Positions 1-5,497 of a stretch of 6,009 bases of DNA are shown here, one piece after another. The first letter of the stretch is position 1, and each line of letters opens with the position of its first letter. The DNA is from Clostridia bacterium (GTDB taxonomy: Bacteria; Bacillota; Clostridia; TANB77; CAG-508): contig CAADUD010000112.1 in NCBI GenBank assembly GCA_900752095.1, forward strand, positions 1 to 6,009, written 5' to 3'. Position numbers and translations under genes: made by a program. The notes under the pieces were generated by a model. The model was not told the DNA's origin, did not search any database, and worked only from the letters and a program-made list of their open reading frames with translations.

Positions 1-1030
1 ATAAAGAACATGGAAGAGAGTCTAACTTACTAGTAGGCATATTATCTAAACTGCCATTTCCTTCAAATAGGGCATTTGCAGCTTCTTCTGCTTTTTTTGC
101 TTCTTCTTCACCATGAATTAGCTTTGTAATCTCAAAAGCAGCTACTTTTTTAGCTTCGTTTATTCTTTCATCTTGATGAGCACAAAGTTCTTCAATTTGT
201 TCCATTGGTAAGAATGTAATTAAAGATAAAACCGTTTTTACATCTTCATCTGCAATATTTCTCCAATATTGATAAAATTCGTAAGGAGAAGTTTTATTAG
301 GATCTAGCCATAAAGCTCCTTTTTCTGTTTTACCCATTTTTTTACCTTCTTTGGTAGTTAATAATTTAAAAGTAAAACCATAAGAATCAGAATGACCTAC
401 TCTACGAATTAAGTCTACGCCACCTAAAATATTAGACCATTGGTCATTTCCACCCATTTCTAACTTACAACCATAGGTTTCATACAAATGTAAGAAATCG
501 TAAGATTGCATTAACATATATCCTAACTCAAAAAAGGTAAGACCACGTTCCATTCTTTGTTTATAACATTCTGCTGCAAGCATTTTGTTTACAGAGAATA
601 GGGAACCAATATCACGCATAAATTCAACAAATTTTAAATCTAAAAGCCAATCTGCGTTATTTACAATAGTAGCTCCATTTTCTCCTTCAAAATTTAGAAA
701 CTTAGACATTTGCTTTTTAAAACATTCCACATTATGATTAATTTCTTCGCGAGTCATCATTCTTCTCATATCTGTTTTACCAGAAGGATCCCCAATAGTT
801 GCAGTACCACCACCAATTAAAATAATTGGTTTATGACCTGCTCTTTGCATATGAGAAGCAACCATTAAAGAAATAAAATGTCCAATATGAAGACTATCTG
901 CAGTAGGGTCAAAGCCTATATAAAAAGGAACACATTCTTTACCTAATACATCTCTTAATTCTTCATGAGTTACTTGTTCAAAATATCCTCTTTCCATTAA
1001 AGTATCAAATACATTTTCTTTTGGTCTCAT
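1..1030 (-). CDS. tyrS: Tyrosyl-tRNA synthetase, 3' end cut by the window edge
   Basis: Class I aminoacyl-tRNA synthetase that activates tyrosine with ATP and charges tRNA-Tyr in the cytoplasm. The 343 codons present read without interruption. The Rossmann catalytic domain has the HIGH motif at residues 48-51 (after FYIGFDPTADSL), a GGNDQW tyrosine-site segment, and the KMSKS-type loop as KMGKT at residues 231-235, followed by GALWLDP and SPYEFYQYWRN, typical of bacterial TyrRS, especially clostridial ones. The usual length is a little over 400 residues, so most of the C-terminal S4-like tRNA-binding domain lies outside the window. The ATG at 1028-1030 is chosen because AGGA lies 8 nt upstream; another ATG three codons earlier sits too close to that site. 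The gene is divergent from rpiA. Its predicted leader is only about 30 nt, so no T-box can precede it. Identity is very secure. Confidence 0.97.
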   Translation of the reverse strand, partial: MRPKENVFDTLMERGYFEQVTHEELRDVLGKECVPFYIGFDPTADSLHIGHFISLMVASHMQRAGHKPIILIGGGTATIGDPSGKTDMRRMMTREEINHNVECFKKQMSKFLNFEGENGATIVNNADWLLDLKFVEFMRDIGSLFSVNKMLAAECYKQRMERGLTFFELGYMLMQSYDFLHLYETYGCKLEMGGNDQWSNILGGVDLIRRVGHSDSYGFTFKLLTTKEGKKMGKTEKGALWLDPNKTSPYEFYQYWRNIADEDVKTVLSLITFLPMEQIEELCAHQDERINEAKKVAAFEITKLIHGEEEAKKAEEAANALFEGNGSLDNMPTSKLDSLPCSL

Positions 1031-1066
1031 CAACCCCATCCTTTCTATTTACTTAAATTACCTACT

Positions 1067-1094
1067 ATTGTACCATAAAATAGCAAAAAAGCAA
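1067..1094 (-). promoter_or_regulatory. Predicted sigma-A promoter of tyrS (extended -10)
   Basis: Read on the minus strand, TTGCTT (1089-1094) and TACAAT (1067-1072) are separated by 16 nt, and TG one base upstream of the -10 makes an extended -10 element (TGGTACAAT). A-rich DNA lies upstream. Transcription would start near 1060, giving a leader of about 30 nt before the tyrS ATG. This is a prediction from consensus match only. Confidence 0.6.
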
Positions 1095-1119
1095 GAAAAA
1101 AATAAAAAAGTATTATTAA

Positions 1120-1136
1120 GCTTTTATACAAAAAGC
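1120..1136. other. Short inverted repeat between the divergent promoters
   Basis: GCTTTT (1120-1125) and AAAAGC (1131-1136) form a 6-bp inverted repeat around a 5-nt loop, upstream of both predicted -35 boxes. It is too AT-rich and short to be a convincing terminator. It could be a small operator or chance in this composition. The rest of the 196-bp gap is A/T tracts and the two promoters. Confidence 0.2.
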
Positions 1137-1158
1137 AACAAAAAATCTTTAAATTGCC

Positions 1159-1187
1159 TTTACGACTAATCAATATAATGATATAAT
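1159..1187 (+). promoter_or_regulatory. Predicted sigma-A promoter of rpiA (extended -10)
   Basis: TTTACG (1159-1164) and a perfect TATAAT (1182-1187) are separated by 17 nt, with TG at 1179-1180 giving an extended -10 (TGATATAAT). A second TATAAT at 1174-1179 overlaps this region but lacks a well-spaced -35. Transcription would begin near 1194 with a leader of about 33 nt containing the AAGGAG site of rpiA. It may also drive the downstream genes, since no terminator is seen after rpiA. Confidence 0.65.
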
Positions 1188-1226
1188 GTGACAAGAGAAA
1201 AATAAAAGAAAGAAGGAGTTAAAAAC

Positions 1227-1922
1227 ATGGAATGGATGAATAATTCTATGGGAGAAATAGAACCTAAAAATATTACAAACCAAGAACAAAAAGAAAAAAT
1301 TGCAAAACAAATAGCTAAAAAAGTAAAAGATGGAGATGTTATTGGCTTTGGCTCTGGTTCTACTTCTTATTTAGCTATTAAAGAAATTGCAAAAAGAATA
1401 GAACAAGAAGAACTAAATATTATAGCAATTCCAACTTCTTATGAAATAAAGGCACTTTGTTATGAACTTAAAATTCCAACAGCAAGTATCTTAGAAAAAA
1501 GACCAGATTGGGCATTTGATGGAGCAGACGAAGTAGATAAAAATAATAATTGGATTATCAAAGGTAGAGGGGCAGCTATGTTTAAAGAAAAGCTAAACAT
1601 GGTAAATGCAGGTGTTACCTACATTTTAGTAGATGATAGTAAATTTGTAGACAAGCTTAATGAAAAAATGCCAATTCCAATAGAAGTTTATCCAGAAGCA
1701 GTAAACACGGTAAAAGAAGCATTACTAGATTTAGGCGTTACAGAATGTATTTTAAGAAAGGCAGAAAAGAAGGATGGACCTGTTTTTACAGAAAATAATA
1801 ATGTTATTTTAGATACTAAATTTGCAGAAATTTATGAAACTTTAGAAGAAGATATAAAATCTATTACAGGAGTAATAGAAAGTGGTCTATTTATGGAATA
1901 CCCTGTAGAAGTTTTACATTAA
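1227..1922 (+). CDS. rpiA: Ribose-5-phosphate isomerase A
   Basis: Interconverts ribose 5-phosphate and ribulose 5-phosphate in the non-oxidative pentose phosphate pathway; cytosolic. The 231-residue protein shows the phosphate-binding GFGSGST loop (40-46), the catalytic DGADEVD motif (98-104), the KGRGAA-MFKEK segment (112-122) that in the family supplies the conserved Lys and catalytic Glu, and a C-terminal GVIESGLF (215-222). The length is slightly above the usual 220-230 because of about 15-20 extra N-terminal residues. The ATG at 1227 is favoured by AAGGAG at 1213-1218, 8 nt upstream. One oddity is KGRGAA where most relatives have KGGG(G/A)A, placing Arg114 next to the active-site loop. 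It has its own extended -10 promoter and is followed after 92 nt by the tagO/wecA-like gene, with no visible terminator between them. Confidence 0.95.
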   Translation: MEWMNNSMGEIEPKNITNQEQKEKIAKQIAKKVKDGDVIGFGSGSTSYLAIKEIAKRIEQEELNIIAIPTSYEIKALCYELKIPTASILEKRPDWAFDGADEVDKNNNWIIKGRGAAMFKEKLNMVNAGVTYILVDDSKFVDKLNEKMPIPIEVYPEAVNTVKEALLDLGVTECILRKAEKKDGPVFTENNNVILDTKFAEIYETLEEDIKSITGVIESGLFMEYPVEVLH

Positions 1923-2014
1923 TAGTAAGACGTAAAATGTACCATAAAAAACCACAAAATCTAATAAAAAAATAAGAAGAAATAGCGACAAAAATTTAAG
2001 GGGGAAACTAATTT

Positions 2015-3147
2015 ATGTGGGGAGATATTGCAATAGCATTTTTATTAGCATTTATTACTGCATTTGTTTTGACACCATTTACAATGAGACTTGCAAAAAA
2101 AGTAGGAGCTATAGACATACCAAATGACAGAAGAGTAAATAAAAAGCCTATGCCAAGATTACGGTGGAATTGCTGTTATATGTGGATTTTTAGTATCTAC
2201 TGTTTACTTATTAATTGTAATGAGTTTAGAACATTCTATTAATTTATTTGGAGAAGAACAGTATTGGATTAAATTACTAGGATTTTTACTAGGAATTTTA
2301 ATACTAGGTATTACTTGTTTTGTTGATGATTCTAAAGGAATTCCAAGCTGGGCAAAATTAATAGCACAGGTTGCAGCAGCCGTTATAGTAGTAGTTTGTG
2401 GCATTCGTATTGAAAATATTAATCTGCCATTTTTTGAAGATAAAATATGGCTCTATGACTGGTTTTCTTATATTCTTACTGTTTGTTGGATCATAGGAAT
2501 TACCAATGCTATTAATTTAATAGATGGACTAGATGGATTATCTTCTGGTATATCGCTTATTTCTTGTATTTCTTTATTAATTATTTTTACCTTAAATCAA
2601 TCACCATTGATTGCTATTTTACTAATTACTGCATTAGGCGGTGCCATTGTAGGATTTTTACCTTTCAACTTTAGTCCAGCAAAAACTTTTATTGGAGATG
2701 TGGGATCTAACTTTTTAGGATTTAGCTTGGCTATTATTTCTATTTTACGGAGTAGCAAAAACCTATACAGCAATAGTTTTAATTGCACCTATTATTGTAC
2801 TAGCCTTTCCTATTTTTGATACCCTTTTTGCAATTATAAGAAGAATTGTAAAAGGAAAGTCACTAAAGGCTGTTTTTCAAGCAGATAAAGGACATTTACA
2901 CCATAGATTGATGAAAAGAGGATATACTCAAAAACAAGCAGTTCTTATTTTATATGGACTTACTGCAACACTTGGAATGTTTGCTGTTATATTATTTGAA
3001 AGTGGAATATGGAAAGCATTATCTTTTGCTTTATTAGTAGTAGCTATTGTAGCTATTGGATATAAAGATATTTTTAGATTAAAAGAAAAAGAAGAAGAAC
3101 AAAATGAAAATTATGATGAAAATAAAGTAAGACATGATAAACCATAA
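2015..3147 (+). CDS. tagO: TagO/WecA-type polyprenyl-phosphate sugar-1-phosphate transferase, split by two +1 frameshifts
   Basis: Family role: an integral membrane enzyme moving a HexNAc-1-phosphate (usually GlcNAc-1-P) from its UDP-sugar to undecaprenyl phosphate, the first step of teichoic acid or other envelope glycopolymer synthesis. Joining three frames gives 376 residues, about the normal length: residues 1-49 (2015-2161), 50-244 (2163-2747) and 245-376 (2749-3147). Family motifs all survive: PRL-GG across the first junction, VDDSKG (Asp104/Asp105), NAINLIDGLDGL (164-175), FIGDVGSN (Asp228) and the cytoplasmic HLHHR (292-296) that separates WecA/TagO from MraY. About ten hydrophobic segments are present. 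AAGGGGG at 1998-2004 precedes the ATG by 10 nt. Each junction needs one C skipped after TTA (C2162 and C2748). Without a shift, translation ends after 75 codons. Functional recoding, a sequencing error or a recent pseudogene are all possible; the exact sugar is not determinable. Confidence 0.87.
2159..2165 (+). other. Frame junction 1 in tagO-like gene: TTA-C-GGT
   Basis: The upstream frame reads Pro-Arg-Leu (TTA 2159-2161) and would then take CGG (2162-2164). Skipping C2162 puts GGT-GGA in frame and restores the PRLGG motif expected in this family. Stop codons alone limit the change of frame to 2139-2239; homology pins it here. There is no Shine-Dalgarno-like sequence just upstream of the kind that stimulates the prfB +1 shift. 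Confidence 0.85.
2745..2751 (+). other. Frame junction 2 in tagO-like gene: TTA-C-GGA
   Basis: The middle frame reads Ser-Ile-Leu (TTA 2745-2747) and would then take CGG (2748-2750). Skipping C2748 gives GGA-GTA-GCA-AAA and restores the expected run into a hydrophobic segment ending IFDTLFAIIRR. Stop codons limit the change to 2719-2816; homology places it at or within a few codons of this site. The context TTA-C-GG is identical to the first junction. Confidence 0.8.
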
Positions 3148-3157
3148 AAACAAACTG

Positions 3158-3164
3158 AAAGGAG
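3158..3164 (+). other. Orphan Shine-Dalgarno-like AAAGGAG with no start codon
   Basis: AAAGGAG is the best ribosome-binding match between the tagO-like gene and ruvB, but it lies 84 nt before the ruvB ATG and no ATG, GTG or TTG follows at usable distance. The next ATG (3201) opens only a three-codon frame. It may be a leftover of a lost gene or part of a folded leader. Confidence 0.4.
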
Positions 3165-3191
3165 AAAGTTTCCAAAACATAAATAATAAGA

Positions 3192-3220
3192 TAGACTTCT
3201 ATGAGAATATAAAATATATC
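3192..3220 (+). promoter_or_regulatory. Possible weak promoter upstream of ruvB
   Basis: TAGACT (3192-3197) and TATATC (3215-3220) are spaced by 17 nt in the 101-bp gap before ruvB. Both boxes are imperfect matches in very AT-rich DNA, so chance is likely. A GTTTT-G-AAAAC palindrome (3226-3236) lies just downstream. It does not match the usual Gram-positive SOS box. Confidence 0.2.
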
Positions 3221-3248
3221 ATATAGTTTTGAAAACAACGAAAACAAG

Positions 3249-4256
3249 ATGATGGAAGAAGAAAGAATAATTAGTCCAGAATTAATAGATATACAAGAAC
3301 AGAGAATAGAAAATTCTTTAAGACCAAAAACATTAGAAGAATATATTGGACAAGATAAAGTAAAAGAAAATATGAAGGTATATATAGAAGCAGCCAAAAA
3401 GAGAGGTGAGCCTCTTGACCATGTTTTACTCTATGGACCTCCTGGACTTGGAAAAACAACTTTAGCTAGCATTATTTCCAATGAAATGAATTCTAATATT
3501 AAAATTACTTCAGGACCTGCTATTGAAAAACCAGGGGATTTGGCTGCACTTTTAACAAATTTGTCTGAATTTGATGTACTTTTTATTGATGAAATCCATA
3601 GACTTAATAAAAGTGTAGAAGAAATTTTATACCCTGCTTTAGAAGACTTTACTTTAGACATTATGATAGGAAAAGGTCCAAGTGCAAGATCTATTCGTTT
3701 GGACTTACCAAAATTTACATTAATTGGGGCAACAACAAGAGCAGGAGCTTTAGCAACACCTTTAAGAGATCGTTTTGGGATTGTACATCATTTAGAATTA
3801 TATGAAACCAAAGATTTAACTACTATTGTAAAAAGGTCTGCAAAAATATTAGATATTTCTATAGATGGAGAATCAGCAACCGAAATTGCAAGGCGTTCTA
3901 GAGGAACTCCAAGAATTGCTAATAGACTTCTTAAAAGAGTAAGAGATTATGCACTTGTTTTAGGAGATGGCAATATCAATTTAAAAATTACTAAAACAGC
4001 GTTAGGAAAACTAGAAATAGATGAAATGGGACTAGATGCAATAGATAGAAAAATTTTGGAAACTATGATTATTAAATATCAAGGACGTCCTGTAGGTATA
4101 GAAACGATCGCTACTACTATTGGAGAAGAAGTAGAAACAGTAGAAGATGTTTATGAACCTTATTTAATACAAATTGGTTTTATAGGAAGAACGGTAAGAG
4201 GAAGAATTGCTATGCCAGCAGCATATACACATATAGGGGTACCTTATGAAAATTAA
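3249..4256 (+). CDS. ruvB: Holliday junction branch migration helicase subunit RuvB
   Basis: AAA+ ATPase that, as a hexamer with RuvA, drives branch migration of Holliday junctions in recombinational repair. The 335 residues match the usual length. They show the N-terminal LRPKTLEEYIGQ motif (24-35), Walker A GPPGLGKT (63-70), Walker B with DEIH (114-117), sensor 1 in TLIGATTRAG (157-166), the arginine-finger segment PLRDRFG (171-177), sensor 2 around RGTPRIANRLL, and the C-terminal winged helix with GRPVG, YEPYLIQIGFI and RTVRGR. Two ATG codons lie in tandem (3249 and 3252); either could be used because no good ribosome binding site precedes them, which is unusual in this window. ruvA is not directly upstream as it commonly is. 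The last 11 nt overlap the start of the next gene, suggesting co-transcription. Confidence 0.97.
   Translation: MMEEERIISPELIDIQEQRIENSLRPKTLEEYIGQDKVKENMKVYIEAAKKRGEPLDHVLLYGPPGLGKTTLASIISNEMNSNIKITSGPAIEKPGDLAALLTNLSEFDVLFIDEIHRLNKSVEEILYPALEDFTLDIMIGKGPSARSIRLDLPKFTLIGATTRAGALATPLRDRFGIVHHLELYETKDLTTIVKRSAKILDISIDGESATEIARRSRGTPRIANRLLKRVRDYALVLGDGNINLKITKTALGKLEIDEMGLDAIDRKILETMIIKYQGRPVGIETIATTIGEEVETVEDVYEPYLIQIGFIGRTVRGRIAMPAAYTHIGVPYEN
4235..4248 (+). promoter_or_regulatory. Ribosome binding site and start of the glycosyltransferase inside the ruvB end
   Basis: AGGGG (4235-4239) lies 6 nt before the ATG at 4246-4248, all within the last codons of ruvB (stop TAA 4254-4256). The overlap fixes the start of the downstream gene and implies that its translation is coupled to that of ruvB. 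Confidence 0.6.
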
Positions 4257-5469
4257 ATTTACAAAAGAAATTTCAAGTAATATAAAATGGTTATTTTTTG
4301 CTTTATGTATAGGGCTATTACTTTACAATAATTTAAGAAATTTTTTATTTCTAAATGAAAAAATTCTTAGTTTTAGTATTATGGCACTTGTTGTTATTAC
4401 ATTAACTATTTTATATTACTTTTTGCTAAAATATCATAAAAAGATTTTTCGAAATAAAAGACAAACCATTTTTTTTATTGTATGAAAATATAGCAACTGT
4501 ATGGAAAAATGAAACTATGATTTATGGACCACTTTGGACTTTAATTTGTAGTGCATTAACAGCTTTATCATTTGGAAATGTTACAATTGCCTTATTTTTG
4601 TTTAAACTAGTTAATTTATCCATGCATTTATTATCTTGTTTTATGATTCATAAAATAACGAAAAAGAAAATGTTAGTTTCTTAAATCCTATTATTTTATT
4701 AAAGGGATTAATGGACGTCCACAATGAAATCTTTATGATAACACTTATTTTATTTGCTATTTATTACACTATTAGGAAAAAGAACTTATGGCTGGCTGTA
4801 TTATTTTTAGCATTAGCAACAGCAATAAAATATTTTGCTATTCTGTTATTACCATTTTTAGTACTTTATTTATTAAGAGAAAAAACAATAGGTAAAAGAA
4901 TAGAATATTGTATTTTGGCAAGAGTAGAGTTTTTAGGTATTTTGTGTTTACTTTATTTTATTTACTTCCAGGATTTTAGCTTTTTAAATGTTTTTTCTAT
5001 TCAACAAAACAAATACAATTCTTCTGTTTATTATTTATTATATAGTTTAATAGGAAAAAATGCTATAAATACAATAAAATGGGTCTTATTAACAATATTT
5101 GCAATTAGTTATATTGGTCTAATTATTCGATATTTATTAAAAAAAGAAATTATTTTTAGAAAATTAATTAGAAAGTACGAAGCAATTTTGTTTGTATTTA
5201 TCTTTTTCTTAATTACTAACTTCAATTCATGGTATTTATTATGGCTTGTACCGACTATATTTTGGCTAAAACCGAGACATATCAAATATTTATTAATGTT
5301 ATACACTTTTGCTTATATTTTAAAATATTTTACTTTTGGTATGAGTGAAGCTGCTGTAATCGGAATACCATATTTCTTAGGAATTGCCATAATTCCTACC
5401 ATAATTGCTTTAGATAATACGATAAAATTAAGAAAAAAGAAAATTCACACATATGATGAGAACAAATAA
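4246..5469 (+). pseudogene. Polytopic GT-C-like membrane glycosyltransferase, reading frame broken twice
   Basis: Joined across frames this is an approximately 407-residue, strongly hydrophobic protein with many membrane segments, resembling the GT87/DUF2029 group of lipid-linked-sugar mannosyltransferase-like proteins. Supporting motifs are YENIATVW and YGPLW near the N-terminal third, LNPIILL followed by DVHNEIFM, and NSWYLLWLVP late in the protein. Such enzymes add sugars to envelope glycans on the outer membrane face; donor and acceptor are unknown here. Segment 1 starts at 4246 and reaches TGA at 4483-4485. Segment 2 runs one base out of phase to TAA at 4682-4684. Segment 3 returns to the first frame and ends at 5469. 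The first change must lie in 4430-4482 (in-frame CGA at 4450, A4 at 4456, T8 at 4469-4476). The second must lie in 4654-4684 (A5GA4 at 4661-4670). It could be a decayed gene, a phase-variable gene or an assembly error. The subfamily is a moderate-confidence call. Confidence 0.7.
4469..4476 (+). repeat. T8 homopolymer in the glycosyltransferase near its first frame break
   Basis: Eight consecutive T's sit a few codons before the premature TGA (4483-4485). Removing one T would join segment 1 to segment 2 and read TIFLLYENIATVW. A slippage-prone run at a frame break is compatible with phase variation or a homopolymer sequencing error; alternative break points upstream (C4450 or the A4 run at 4456-4459) give equally readable junctions. 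Confidence 0.5.
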
Positions 5470-5497
5470 AATATTTTAGAAAGATAGGAGTAAAAAA

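Noticed and set aside
1120..1136. Rho-independent terminator between tyrS and rpiA
   Set aside because: Both genes start here rather than end, and the 6-bp AT-rich hairpin lacks a GC-rich stem followed by a proper T run.
1923..2014. Terminator or small gene between rpiA and the tagO-like gene
   Set aside because: The 92-nt gap is AT-rich with no stable hairpin and no small frame with a ribosome binding site other than that of the next gene.
2135..2170. A prfB-like autoregulatory +1 frameshift in the tagO-like gene
   Set aside because: There is no in-frame stop in the slip codon and no Shine-Dalgarno-like sequence immediately upstream of either junction, both hallmarks of the prfB site.
2204..2404. 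Minus-strand open frame opposite the tagO-like gene
   Set aside because: It has no ribosome binding site and no recognisable protein; it mirrors a conserved coding sequence on the plus strand.
2015..2819. Treating the tagO-like segments as separate small membrane proteins
   Set aside because: The three segments line up end to end as one family-length protein with every motif in order, and the later segments lack their own ribosome binding sites.
3226..3236. LexA/SOS operator before ruvB
   Set aside because: The GTTTT-G-AAAAC palindrome does not match the GAAC-N4-GTTC type box of Gram-positive LexA.
3074..3661. Minus-strand open frames opposite the end of the tagO-like gene and ruvB
   Set aside because: They are low-complexity shadows of the plus-strand genes in AT-rich DNA; RuvB conservation explains the sequence fully.
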